From contig NZ_JBBKBG010000020.1 in assembly GCF_037892545.1 (NCBI RefSeq), forward strand, positions 1 through 46,701: DNA of 46,701 bases, given 5' to 3'. A program made the translations under genes and the position numbers. Shown piece after piece: positions 32,960-42,080 of this stretch. The notes beneath the pieces were generated by a model. The model was given only the letters and a program-made list of their open reading frames with translations, was not told the origin of the DNA and ran no database searches. This DNA is from Pseudogracilibacillus sp037892545 (lineage in GTDB: Bacteria > Bacillota > Bacilli > Bacillales > Amphibacillaceae). The first letter of the stretch is position 1, and each line of letters opens with the position of its first letter.

Positions 32960-34780
32960 ATGAATTTAAGAGAAGATATTCGAAATATCGCAATTATTGC
33001 TCACGTTGACCATGGAAAAACGACATTAGTCGATCAGTTATTACAGTACTCAGGGATTTTTCAAGAACATGAACAAGTTGAATCAAGAGCGATGGACTCT
33101 GATGATATAGAAAAAGAACGTGGTATTACCATTTTATCTAAAAATACAGCCGTTCGTCATGGCGAAACGACGATTAATATTTTAGATACACCAGGACACG
33201 CGGACTTTGGGGGAGAAGTTGAGCGAATTTTAAAAATGGTAGATGGAGTTATTTTAGTCGTAGATGCTTATGAGGGGACCATGCCACAAACGCGTTTCGT
33301 TTTAAAGAAAGCATTAGAGGCAAAAATTAAACCGATTGTCGTATTAAATAAAATTGACCGTCCGAACGCACGACCAGAGCATGTCGTTGATGAAGTGCTC
33401 GATTTATTTATTGACCTTGGTGCAGATGATGATCAACTGGAGTTTCCTGTGTTATATGCATCTGCATTAAACGGAACTTCTGGAAGAGAGCCTGAAGACC
33501 AACAACAAACGATGGATCCAATTTTTGAAACGATTATTGAACATATTCCAGCACCTGTTGATAATGTAGAGGAACCATTACAATTACAAGTGACATTATT
33601 AGATTATAACGATTATGTTGGTCGTATCGGTATTGGACGTGTCCACCGTGGTACGATTAAAGTAGGGGACCGTGTCGTTTTAATAAAACAGGATGGAACA
33701 GAAAAAAGTTTCCGGGTAACCAAACTATTCGGTTTCTTCGGCTTAGAACGTTTAGAAATTAAAGAAGCGAAAGCTGGGGACATTGTGGCAGTTTCTGGTA
33801 TGGAAAATATTAATATTGGTGAAACGATTTGCCCGGCAGATCATTTAGAAGCTTTACCGTTATTGCATATTGATGAACCAACATTACAAATGACGTTTTT
33901 AGTGAATAACAGTCCGTTTGCAGGAAAAGAAGGTAAATATATTACATCAGCAAAAATTGAAGAACGTTTATTAACACAACTGGAAACGGATGTAAGTTTA
34001 CGTGTTACACCGACAGAATCACCAGATGCGTGGATTGTTTCTGGGCGTGGGGAGCTCCACTTATCTATTTTAATTGAAAATATGCGTCGTGAAGGATATG
34101 AATTACAAATTTCCAAGCCACAAGTAATTACGAAGGAAATAGATGGAAAAATTTGCGAACCGATGGAGCGAGTACAAATTGATGTGCCAGAGGAATATAC
34201 TGGTAGTATAATGGAGTCGATCGGGGAACGTAAGGGAGAAATGCTCGACATGATCAATGATGGAAACGGGCAAGTTCGTCTTATTTTCACGGTTCCATCT
34301 CGTGGATTACTCGGTTATATGACAGAGTTCATGTCGCAAACTCGTGGATATGGTATTTTAAACCATAGTTTCAGCGGATATGCTCCAGTTGTAAAAGGCT
34401 ATGTTGGTGGCCGTCGTCAAGGTGTCCTCGTTGCACTAGAAAATGGCAAGGCGACAGCATACGGAATTTTGCATTTGGAAGATCGTGGAACAATCTTTGT
34501 AGGACCAGGAACAGAAGTATATGCAGGAATGATCGTTGGAGAACATAACCGTGAAAATGATCTAACGGTGAATATTACGCGCGAAAAACATTTAACGAAT
34601 ATTCGTTCTGCGCACAAAGACCAAACATCTATTATTCGTAAAACACGTTCCATGTCATTAGAGGAAGCAATTCAATATTTAAGTGACGATGAATATTGTG
34701 AAGTAACACCTGAATCAATTCGTTTACGTAAAAAATATTTAGATAAAAATAAACGCGATAAAATGTCGAAAAATAAATAG
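32960..34780 (+). CDS. typA: Ribosome-associated GTPase TypA/BipA
   Basis: A 606-residue translational GTPase. The G domain shows G1 AHVDHGKTT (14-22), G2 RGITI, G3 DTPGHADFGGEVER, and G4 NKIDRPNARPEHV. Domains II, III and V follow, and the TypA-specific C-terminal domain includes RGLLGYMTEFMSQTRGYG and the SLEEAIQYLSDDEYCEVTPESIRLRK end. TypA helps ribosome assembly at low temperature and under stress. Length is normal (about 610). Confidence 0.96.
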   Translation: MNLREDIRNIAIIAHVDHGKTTLVDQLLQYSGIFQEHEQVESRAMDSDDIEKERGITILSKNTAVRHGETTINILDTPGHADFGGEVERILKMVDGVILVVDAYEGTMPQTRFVLKKALEAKIKPIVVLNKIDRPNARPEHVVDEVLDLFIDLGADDDQLEFPVLYASALNGTSGREPEDQQQTMDPIFETIIEHIPAPVDNVEEPLQLQVTLLDYNDYVGRIGIGRVHRGTIKVGDRVVLIKQDGTEKSFRVTKLFGFFGLERLEIKEAKAGDIVAVSGMENINIGETICPADHLEALPLLHIDEPTLQMTFLVNNSPFAGKEGKYITSAKIEERLLTQLETDVSLRVTPTESPDAWIVSGRGELHLSILIENMRREGYELQISKPQVITKEIDGKICEPMERVQIDVPEEYTGSIMESIGERKGEMLDMINDGNGQVRLIFTVPSRGLLGYMTEFMSQTRGYGILNHSFSGYAPVVKGYVGGRRQGVLVALENGKATAYGILHLEDRGTIFVGPGTEVYAGMIVGEHNRENDLTVNITREKHLTNIRSAHKDQTSIIRKTRSMSLEEAIQYLSDDEYCEVTPESIRLRKKYLDKNKRDKMSKNK

Positions 34781-34784
34781 ATAA

Positions 34785-34826
34785 AATAAAGGACCAACGC
34801 TCTTTATGAAGTGTTGGTCCTTTATT
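34785..34826 (+). terminator. Terminator of typA
   Basis: AATAAAGGACCAAC (34785-34798) pairs with GTTGGTCCTTTATT (34813-34826); the 3' arm supplies the T-rich end. Confidence 0.85.
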
Positions 34827-34847
34827 GATTTTGGTGGCGTGTTGTTA

Positions 34848-35435
34848 TAGCATCCGTTTTGCGTCGGGTTGCATCTGTTCCACTGTTTATTGCATCCATT
34901 TTCCTCGAAGTCGCATCTGCTCTGCTGTTTATTGCATCTGTTCTGCTATTAATTGCATCTGTTTTCCGCGAAGTTGCATCTGTTCTGCTATTTATTGCAT
35001 CCATTTTCCGCGAAGTTGCATCTGTTCTGCTGTTTATTGCATCCATTTTCCGCGAAGTTGCATCTGTTTTGCTGTTAATTGCATCTGTTTCCCGCGAAGT
35101 TGCATCTGTCCCACTATTTATTGCATCTGTTTAGCACGAAGTCGCATCTGTTCCACTATTTATTGCATCCGTTTCCCGCGAAATTGCATCTGTCCCACCA
35201 TTTATTGCATCCGTTTAGCGCGAAGTTGCATCTGTTCTGCTATTTATTGCATCCATTTCCCGCGAAGTTGCATCTGTTCCACTATTTATTGCATCCGTTT
35301 CCCGCGAAGTTGCATCTGTTCTGCTGTTTATTGCATCCGTTTTCCGCGAAGTTGCATCTGTACCACCATTTATTGCATCCGTTTCCCACGTAGTCGCATC
35401 TGTACCACCATTTATTGCATCCGCCACCCGCTTCA
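34848..35435. repeat. TTGCATC array 2: 28 units at exactly 21 bp
   Basis: GCATC-headed units start at 34848 and then every 21 bp through 35415: 28 units with no insertion or deletion that I could find (checked at 34869, 34890, 34911, 34932, 34953, 34974, 35163, 35289 and 35415). Half-unit A is TTGCATCTGTTCYRCTRTTTA and half-unit B is TTGCATCYRTTTYCCGCGAAG; they mostly alternate, giving a 42-bp composite. Because 21 is a multiple of three, long frames run through it on both strands (up to 213 codons), but they lack ribosome binding sites and are an artefact. It starts 22 bp after the typA terminator. Confidence 0.92.
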
Positions 35436-35462
35436 ACTCCACTTTTCTGCGTTTACTGAAGT

Positions 35463-35747
35463 CTAGTCTTTACGCACGAAGTCGTGATCTGTCTGCATAT
35501 CCCACTCATGAATAGAATAATCTCTTGCACCAAGTGTAATGTAAGGATCTTCCTTCACCCAAGCTTCTACCTCTGCTCGCGTCTCAGCTTCATAAACGAC
35601 GAGGCCTCCACTTCCATCTGGAAAACGACCGAAAAGTAATACTCGGTTTAATTTTCTCATTTCGTCTAAAAAGTCTAAATGAGCTTGACGGTGTGTTGCG
35701 CTTTTTTCTTCATCTTTCATCGATAAAAATACTGCGAATTTTTTCAT
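35463..35747 (-). CDS. YciI family protein
   Basis: A 94-residue YciI/DGPF-type protein. It has the N-terminal strand KKFAVFLSMKD, the conserved HLDFLDEMRKLNRVLLFGRFPDGSGG segment with the proposed active-site His/Asp pair, and DPYITLGARDYSIHEW at the end. Biochemical role is generally unknown; the fold is a ferredoxin-like dimeric alpha/beta barrel. The frame starts at GTG 35756, overlapping the upstream stop, but the ATG at 35747 fits the family start and the weak GAGTG at 7 bp. Confidence 0.85.
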   Translation of the reverse strand: MKKFAVFLSMKDEEKSATHRQAHLDFLDEMRKLNRVLLFGRFPDGSGGLVVYEAETRAEVEAWVKEDPYITLGARDYSIHEWDMQTDHDFVRKD

Positions 35748-35752
35748 GTTGG

Positions 35753-35956
35753 TCACTCACTTTCTACAAAATTACGTTCCTGCTCTTCATTGTTTTTTTT
35801 ATTCGGAATGTATTTCGTGAAATAGGCAGCAAATATTAGTAACAAAAAGGCAATTGCCCATGTAGCGATGCCCGCCCATCTTACTTCAGATTTCATGCCG
35901 ATAAAGACAACAATCATACTAGCAATAACGAAAATCGTCGTTAAATATCGTTTCAC
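35753..35956 (-). CDS. Small two-helix membrane protein
   Basis: A 67-residue protein of unknown function. Two hydrophobic helices (about 6-22 and 28-48) are separated by KSEVRWAG, with a charged C-terminal tail (KYIPNKKNNEEQERN). It resembles YfhO/YwzB-like small Bacillus membrane proteins only in general shape. The frame reaches 35977, but GGAGGG is 7 bp before the GTG at 35956. Located 5 bp before the YciI gene on the same strand, probably co-transcribed. Confidence 0.7.
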   Translation of the reverse strand: MKRYLTTIFVIASMIVVFIGMKSEVRWAGIATWAIAFLLLIFAAYFTKYIPNKKNNEEQERNFVESE

Positions 35957-36106
35957 GACAAATCCCTCCGTATGCATTTCATTCTAGCATTATCATACCA
36001 TAACATATATAATAATTCAGAAAATTACGTCTGATTTGCCATAAGCATTACATGAAATGAAAAATAATAGTACAATGTAATTAATGAATGGATGTGGGGT
36101 GAGAAT

Positions 36107-37252
36107 ATGCGTGAAGTGGTGATTGTTGAAGGATGTCGAACGGCAGTAGGAAAAAGAAACGGAGCATTAGCTCATTATCGTTCAGATGAATTGCTTGCAG
36201 ACGTGTTGGAAGCGTTAGTTCAACGAGCATCGATTGAAAAGGATATGGTGGAAGATGTCATTATTGGTTCTGTTACACAAATAGGGGAACAAGCGATGAA
36301 TGTCGCACGGACGTCCTCTTTAATGGCTGGTTTTCCGACGACCGTTCCGGGTGTCACGATCGACCGTCAATGTGGATCAAGTCAACAAGCTGTTCACTTT
36401 GCTGCACAAGCAATCATGGCAGGGGATATGGATGTTGTTATTGCAGGTGGGGTAGAGAGTATGACACGCGCACCGATGTTTCAAAATATTGGAGAGACAA
36501 AGCATAGTGAAAGATTACTAGAAAAACATCGTATTGTAAATCAAGGAATATCCGCAGAACTCATCGCAGAAAAATGGAAACTATCACGAGAACAATTAGA
36601 CACATTTTCTGTGAAAAGCCATGAAAAAGCATTAAAAGCAATAAAGGAAGAAAAGTTTTCCGATGAAATCATACCGATTGAACTAGAAGATGGCACTATT
36701 TTTAAAGTGGACGAAGGACCTCGACAAAATAGTTCACTAGAAACGTTAGCGAATTTACAAGCCGTTTTTCAGGAAGATGGGAAAGTTACAGCAGGAAATG
36801 CGAGTCAAATGAGTGATGGAGCAAGTGCTGTATTATTAATGTCTCGTGAAAAAGCGGAAAAACTTGGACTTCGCCCGCGTGCAAAAATTGTCGCAAGGTC
36901 TGTCGTTGGTTCAGATCCGACATTGATGTTAACAGGACCGATTGCAGCGACAAAAAATGTGCTAAAAAGAGCCAACATAACGATGGATGAAATCGACTTA
37001 TATGAAGTAAACGAAGCATTTGCCTCGGTCCCTTTGGCATGGCTTCAAGAAATAGACAATGCAAAAGAGGAAAAATTGAACGTAAATGGTGGAGCGATTG
37101 CTTTAGGACATCCATTAGGAGCGACAGGGACGAAATTGCTCGTTACTTTATTACATGAATTAGAACGACGCGACGGTAAGTATGGATTACTCGCGATTTG
37201 TGAAGGAATGGGAATGGCAAATGCGACCATTATAGAAAGACTTGATTATTAA
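36107..37252 (+). CDS. Acetyl-CoA acyltransferase (thiolase)
   Basis: A 381-residue thiolase II-type enzyme catalysing reversible condensation or thiolysis of acyl-CoA. The nucleophilic Cys is in DRQCGSSQQAVHFAAQ, the catalytic His in NGGAIALGHPLGATG and the second acid/base Cys in CEGMGMANATIIE. AGGVESMTRAPMFQ is a typical family stretch. Start chosen at ATG 36107 (MREVVIVEGCRTAVGK) after GGGGTGAG; ATG 36092 lacks a site. No partner beta-oxidation genes nearby, so acetoacetyl-CoA versus long-chain role is open. Confidence 0.88.
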   Translation: MREVVIVEGCRTAVGKRNGALAHYRSDELLADVLEALVQRASIEKDMVEDVIIGSVTQIGEQAMNVARTSSLMAGFPTTVPGVTIDRQCGSSQQAVHFAAQAIMAGDMDVVIAGGVESMTRAPMFQNIGETKHSERLLEKHRIVNQGISAELIAEKWKLSREQLDTFSVKSHEKALKAIKEEKFSDEIIPIELEDGTIFKVDEGPRQNSSLETLANLQAVFQEDGKVTAGNASQMSDGASAVLLMSREKAEKLGLRPRAKIVARSVVGSDPTLMLTGPIAATKNVLKRANITMDEIDLYEVNEAFASVPLAWLQEIDNAKEEKLNVNGGAIALGHPLGATGTKLLVTLLHELERRDGKYGLLAICEGMGMANATIIERLDY

Positions 37253-37324
37253 TAACAAGTTATAAAATTATGATGCACCATTTTAGAAGCAGTTTTCTAT
37301 TCAGATGTAGAAAGGATTTGCACC

Positions 37325-38563
37325 ATGAAGATGAAAAGAACCGTTTTCCTATTCATCATGCTCGTTGTCATATTAGCGGCATGTGGACCGAAGGAGATTT
37401 CCTTAGAACATACAATTGTACAGCATGAACAGGAAGACGAAACAGAAACGAATAATGTAGAAAAAGAAACAACAAATAATGTAGCAAAAGAATCGGAAGA
37501 AGCTCCGGTTATGAATGAAGCACAACGAGAAGCCGAACAAACCCCTAAAAAAGAGGAAACGGAAATAACGATTGCGGCTATTGGAGATGTGTTGCTCCAT
37601 GATACCGTATATAAAGATGCCAAAACAGATGATGGATATGATTTTATGCCGATGTCAGAACTCGTTAAACCGTATTTAAAAGAAAGTACGATTACCTTCG
37701 CAAATCAAGAGACGATGATTGGCGGGGAAGAAATTGGTTTGTCTTCTTATCCACAATTTAATAGCCCGACAGAAATTGGCGATGCATTGAAAGAGAGTGG
37801 TGTAGATATTGTTTCACTGGCAAACAATCATACATTAGACCGTGGAGAAGAAGCGATTCAAAATGCACTCGCACATTGGGATCAAATAAATATGCCCTAT
37901 GTCGGTGCATATAAAGATAAAAAAGATGCGGAAAAATTGCGTGTCGTGGAAACAGAAGAAGGAATCGATGTTGCATTTCTTGCATATACGTACGGAACAA
38001 ATGGTATACCAGTACCAAAAGGGAAAGATTATTTAGTTAATCTAATTGATAAAGATAACATTGCCGCAGACATCAAACAGGCAAAATCAGAAGCGGATGT
38101 CACAATCATTAGTTTGCATTTTGGTGACGAATATAATCGATTGCCAAACGATGCACAAAAAGACCTCGTACAATTCGTTGCTGATTTGGAAGTAGACGCT
38201 GTTTTAGGGCATCATCCACATGTGTTGCAACCGACAGAATGGATAGAAGGGAAAAATGGAAATGAAACACTGGTCATTTATTCCTTAGGTAATTTTTTAT
38301 CTGGACAGGATGAGTTGCATCGTTTAATTGGCGGGATGTTTCGTTTTACCGTGAAGAAGATAGTGGAAGGAGACGATGTCAGCATCGAACTCCATACACC
38401 ACAATTTTTACCGACATACAATTTTTATGAAAACTGGCGCAATTTTAAAGTGATTCCGATGCATGAATTAACAGATAAACAGCTGAAAGATGCACAAAAA
38501 CATTATAAGGAAATAGAAGAACATATGTCACAATGGATGCCTGAATTAGAATTTGTTCAATAA
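37325..38563 (+). CDS. CapA-family lipoprotein (poly-gamma-glutamate capsule-type)
   Basis: A 412-residue lipoprotein. The signal peptide ends with lipobox LAAC (Cys21), then an acidic low-complexity linker (about 25-80). A metallophosphatase-like CapA domain (about 83-345) shows AAIGDVLLHDTVY, FANQETMIGG, VSLANNHTLDRG, ISLHFGDEY and LGHHPHVLQPTEW with IYSLGNFLSGQ, conserved in CapA/PgsA. True capsule loci contain capB/capC; none is here, so it is a stand-alone CapA-like envelope protein. AAAGGA is 8 bp before the ATG. Confidence 0.85.
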   Translation: MKMKRTVFLFIMLVVILAACGPKEISLEHTIVQHEQEDETETNNVEKETTNNVAKESEEAPVMNEAQREAEQTPKKEETEITIAAIGDVLLHDTVYKDAKTDDGYDFMPMSELVKPYLKESTITFANQETMIGGEEIGLSSYPQFNSPTEIGDALKESGVDIVSLANNHTLDRGEEAIQNALAHWDQINMPYVGAYKDKKDAEKLRVVETEEGIDVAFLAYTYGTNGIPVPKGKDYLVNLIDKDNIAADIKQAKSEADVTIISLHFGDEYNRLPNDAQKDLVQFVADLEVDAVLGHHPHVLQPTEWIEGKNGNETLVIYSLGNFLSGQDELHRLIGGMFRFTVKKIVEGDDVSIELHTPQFLPTYNFYENWRNFKVIPMHELTDKQLKDAQKHYKEIEEHMSQWMPELEFVQ

Positions 38564-38565
38564 AA

Positions 38566-38634
38566 AAGTTGGGGCACAACTAGTTCGAAAAACGCGTTCC
38601 ATAAACGGTTTTAGCTACTAATGCCCCAACCTTT
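38566..38634. terminator. Bidirectional terminator with long loop
   Basis: GTTGGGGCA (38568-38576) pairs with TGCCCCAAC (38622-38630), with T-runs on both strands and about 45 bases between the arms. Confidence 0.75.
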
Positions 38635-39517
38635 ATTTCTTTTTATTTAAATGAACGACGACACCACGCACATAACGAATGTTTTCATCGTCTACCGTTC
38701 CTTCTCTATCTTCCTCTATTTTTCCCCACTTAAATAATATAGCTAATAACGCAACAGCATAACTTGCTAATTGAATTAATTTCAAAATGCCTCCTGCAGC
38801 CTGTTGGTCATAGACAGCCGTAAAGGCAGGGAAAAATGTACCGGCAGTCTCTATATACATCGGAAAAAACTCGTTTTGAATAATAACATAGAAAAATCCG
38901 ATTGGAAACAGTGCAACAGAAGCTAAGAAAATATACAATGCACGCATTAAATGTCCGAACCCTTTAATTTCTGGGACAGGATGAATAATTACCCACCACA
39001 TGAATACAGCACTGAAAAAAATAATGACCTGTACAATATATACTACGATCACATTCATATGAACTAAGTTAAAAACAGATGGAATTAAATATAAAGTAAG
39101 CAATCCATTGAATGTAACGAGTGTTAACCATGGATGTGCTAAAATATTTAATGCAAACTTTGTTCGATGTCCCCAAATATACTTTCGTAAAAAGTTTACT
39201 GGTAAAGATAAAATAAGTAGTGGAATAATAACGAAATATGCAAAAGACATTTGGAAAACATGTACACTAAAGAAATAATGACTTCCTAATACATCTAGTG
39301 GTGTACACTTTATAAGGAAGCCTAAAAAAACTGCCGTAAAAAAATATGTTTTTTGCCATGTGGTCACATTATATAAAGGTGACTGGATAACATTTTTCAC
39401 ATAAAAATAAACGATGGCCAATATAAGGATGAGCCAATGAAGTTTAAACAAGGCATAAAGTGAATGTTCATGCAGTAATAATTCAAACAATGATTGACAC
39501 CACCATTTCTCCTCCAT
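38633..39517 (-). CDS. ctaG: Cytochrome c oxidase assembly factor CtaG family
   Basis: A 294-residue Caa3_CtaG (PF09678-type) membrane protein with seven or so helices. Conserved features are TPLDVLGSHYFFSVHVFQMSF, the LAHPWLT motif and MWWVIIHPVPE, with several His residues in the membrane that may bind copper. In B. subtilis CtaG is needed for Cu-A assembly of cytochrome caa3 oxidase, within a cta operon; here it stands alone. The ATG has only a weak upstream site. Confidence 0.88.
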   Translation of the reverse strand: MEEKWWCQSLFELLLHEHSLYALFKLHWLILILAIVYFYVKNVIQSPLYNVTTWQKTYFFTAVFLGFLIKCTPLDVLGSHYFFSVHVFQMSFAYFVIIPLLILSLPVNFLRKYIWGHRTKFALNILAHPWLTLVTFNGLLTLYLIPSVFNLVHMNVIVVYIVQVIIFFSAVFMWWVIIHPVPEIKGFGHLMRALYIFLASVALFPIGFFYVIIQNEFFPMYIETAGTFFPAFTAVYDQQAAGGILKLIQLASYAVALLAILFKWGKIEEDREGTVDDENIRYVRGVVVHLNKKK

Positions 39518-39583
39518 ATCAATTTCACTTTCACATGTTCTCTCTTAATTTTAACAGAACCGTATCGGTAAGAAAAGAACAGA

Positions 39584-40351
39584 CTAAAAGTACTTCCCGA
39601 TGAGACCGAACACAACTAACACAATTAAAATAATCCAAAAAATATTTTTTCGTAACGCAGATGGTTGACGACGCTTTTTCTTCCAACGGTCTGGATCAAA
39701 TCCAATCTCATCATCGTCACGTCGTTTCACACGAACACTCGCAATAAAGAATGGAACTGCATGTTTTAAAATAATTGGTCCAGTTGCAAAGCCGGCAATA
39801 AATCCGAATATATGTGCAGCGATATTAATATTCGGCTGGATAAATGTCATAACAAATCCAATCACAAAAACGACTGTTACAATATTGGCACTACCTCTGT
39901 CTATTAAATCTTTTCGCATCCATACCATATAAATATAAAGACCGAATAAGCCGTAAATGGCCCCTGAAGCACCTAAGTGTGGTACCGATGAAGTCGGATC
40001 AATAATGTATGTACCAAGATTTCCGACAATTCCTGCAAATAGATAAACGAAAATAAATTTAGGAATACCTAACATTCTTTCAAGTGCAGGACCAAAAATG
40101 ACAAGCGCAAATGAGTTGAAAATTAGATGCCCGAATTGTGCGTGTAAGAACACAGGGGTAAGGAGCCGCCAATATTCCCCATGCGATACTGAAATATTAT
40201 GGCCGATTCCTAAATCAAAAATCATCGCACCAATCGGAAGGCGTAATAAAGAAAAGCTCGCCCATAAAACGAAATGGATTATAACGATGATGGAAACGAC
40301 AGGATATAGTTCAAAAAACTCTTTAATGCTACGCTCTGTTCGGATGAACAT
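39584..40351 (-). CDS. Rhomboid family intramembrane serine protease (YdcA-like)
   Basis: A 255-residue rhomboid with six or seven helices. Catalytic Ser is in GASGAIYGLFG and catalytic His in NIAAHIFGFIAG; the HLIFNSFAL helix carries the H-x3-N motif. A basic cytoplasmic stretch (KRRDDDEIGFDPDRWKKKRR) and a final membrane helix follow. GGAGGG is 7 bp before the ATG at 40351. Divergent from acpS as in B. subtilis ydcA. Confidence 0.9.
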   Translation of the reverse strand: MFIRTERSIKEFFELYPVVSIIVIIHFVLWASFSLLRLPIGAMIFDLGIGHNISVSHGEYWRLLTPVFLHAQFGHLIFNSFALVIFGPALERMLGIPKFIFVYLFAGIVGNLGTYIIDPTSSVPHLGASGAIYGLFGLYIYMVWMRKDLIDRGSANIVTVVFVIGFVMTFIQPNINIAAHIFGFIAGFATGPIILKHAVPFFIASVRVKRRDDDEIGFDPDRWKKKRRQPSALRKNIFWIILIVLVVFGLIGKYF

Positions 40352-40432
40352 ATGACTTCCCTCCAAATAATAGGAATATTACATATTAATGATATGATAG
40401 AATGGACTAAAAATGAAGGAAAGGTAACTTAT

Positions 40433-40783
40433 ATGGTAAAAGGAATAGGAATTGATATTGTAGAAATAACAAGAATGAAAAAAGCGATAGATAAAAATAG
40501 CCGTGTTGTGAAACGAATTTTAACAGAAAATGAATATATCCACTATACGACATTGTCAACGGAACGAAGAAAACTTGAGTATGTTGCGGGACGTTTTGCA
40601 GCGAAAGAAGCATATGCAAAAGCAGCAGGAACAGGGCTTGGTAAATTGAGCTTGCAACATATTGAAATTTTATCTAATGAATGTGGTGCACCGGAAATGT
40701 TTGTGCAAGGCGCTTCACATGATATTTTCTTATCTATTTCACATAGTGAACATTATGCAGTTGCACAAGTTGTTTTAACATAA
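40433..40783 (+). CDS. acpS: Holo-[acyl-carrier-protein] synthase AcpS
   Basis: A 116-residue phosphopantetheinyl transferase that activates ACP for fatty acid synthesis. GIGIDIVEITRM holds the Mg-binding Asp, and FAAKEAYAKAAGTG holds the second metal/phosphate site. ISHSEHYAVAQVV at the C-terminus is also typical. The frame opens at 40352 but AAAGG is 8 bp before the ATG at 40433. Confidence 0.95.
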   Translation: MVKGIGIDIVEITRMKKAIDKNSRVVKRILTENEYIHYTTLSTERRKLEYVAGRFAAKEAYAKAAGTGLGKLSLQHIEILSNECGAPEMFVQGASHDIFLSISHSEHYAVAQVVLT

Positions 40784-40849
40784 AAGCATAAGTACATTTT
40801 TTCTCTCATATATATGTTGTACGAACTATAGAGGAAGGGGAGAAAAAAT

Positions 40850-41854
40850 GTGAAACGGATATTAGCAACATTTTTGACGATGCTCGCAATTATTTTATTA
40901 GCAGCTTGTTCTAATACATCGAAGGAATCAATCGTAGAAAAGTTATCATCAGAGCTCGAAGATATGACGAGCTATAAGATGGAAGCGAAGATGACCATGC
41001 ATACAGGAAAAGAACCACGCACATATGATGTAGAAGTTTTATACAAAAAAGAGGAGAACGATCATTTCAAAGTAACCTTAATGAATGAAGAAGAAAAAAC
41101 AGGGCAAATTATTTTGAAAAATGATGAAGGGGTGTTTGTATTAACGCCCGATATAAAAAAGACCTTTAAGTTTCAATCGGAATGGCCTGAAAACAGTAGT
41201 CAACCATATTTATACCAATCCGTCATTCGCGATATAATGGAAGATAAAGAAGTGACATTTACGGAAATGGATGATTATTATTTGTTTGAGGCGAAAACAA
41301 ATTATGAACATCAATCTAATTTGCCGTCGGAAGAAATTTATATTAATAAAAAGACATTGCTCCCACAAGCGGTACATGTACTAGACGAGGAAAAAAATAC
41401 ATTGATTGAAGTAATTTTCTCCAATGCAGAAACAGATGTTGCATTTGAGGAGGGGACATTTCACAAAGATAAAGTGCTAGAGAGCCTACATACTAGTGTG
41501 GATGGAGAAGTTGATTCAAATGTGTTGGAAGTACAATATCCGCTGGAAACATTTGGTGCGACTTTAGTCGAGGAAAAAGAAATACCAACAGAAGATGGAA
41601 AGAGAATTATTATGACATTTGAAGGGGACGATTCGTTTACGCTCATTCAAGAAAACGAAGCAGTAAAAGATGAAACCTATACAGAAGAAGTATATGGAGA
41701 AATGGTGGAAATGAAAGATTCCGTTGCCGCCGTATCAAATGGAACGATAGAATGGACAAAAAACGGCATCAAATATTATGTTGCTAGTGAAACGATGTCT
41801 ACAGAACAGTTAACAGAAGTAGCAAATTCATTAGAAGGAAAAGGGATCAAATAA
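40850..41854 (+). CDS. LolA-like outer-surface lipoprotein YdcC
   Basis: A 334-residue lipoprotein equivalent in position and type to B. subtilis YdcC. Signal peptide with lipobox LAAC (Cys20). A LolA/DUF4367-like beta domain (about 30-210: MTSYKMEAKMTMHTG, GQIILKNDEGVFVLTPDIKKTF) is followed by a second domain (about 225-330, with GTIEWTKNGIKYYVASETM at the end). Function not established; thought to relate to sporulation or envelope lipid. GTG start after GGAAGGGGAG. Confidence 0.85.
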   Translation: MKRILATFLTMLAIILLAACSNTSKESIVEKLSSELEDMTSYKMEAKMTMHTGKEPRTYDVEVLYKKEENDHFKVTLMNEEEKTGQIILKNDEGVFVLTPDIKKTFKFQSEWPENSSQPYLYQSVIRDIMEDKEVTFTEMDDYYLFEAKTNYEHQSNLPSEEIYINKKTLLPQAVHVLDEEKNTLIEVIFSNAETDVAFEEGTFHKDKVLESLHTSVDGEVDSNVLEVQYPLETFGATLVEEKEIPTEDGKRIIMTFEGDDSFTLIQENEAVKDETYTEEVYGEMVEMKDSVAAVSNGTIEWTKNGIKYYVASETMSTEQLTEVANSLEGKGIK

Positions 41855-42080
41855 ACGTATGTACAAATAATTGTGACAGACAATTATAAACATCTTTTAG
41901 AACGATTCATCCTTCGTCATTTATGAATGATCATGATAGGTGAATAACATTAACTATTTATCTTTATATAACGATAAATATAATTGAAATATCCCTAATC
42001 ATAAAGTAAAATTTAATCATATTAACATTTAACAAAATATTCGAAAGAAATGAACATACAGATGTAGAAAGGGGTATTTT
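41855..42080 (+). promoter_or_regulatory. ydcC-alr intergenic region with alr promoter
   Basis: TTGAAA (41984-41989), 17 bp, TAAAAT (42007-42012) forms a plausible sigma-A promoter 68 bp before alr. The rest is AT-rich with only tiny hairpins and no clear terminator for ydcC. Confidence 0.55.

Noticed and set aside
34825..35466. Long open frames (up to 213 codons plus, 75 codons minus) with repeats such as FPRSCICSAIYCI or DAINSRTDATSRK
   Set aside because: They arise because the 21-bp repeat unit is a multiple of three and lacks stops; no ribosome binding site, and three overlapping frames are equally open.
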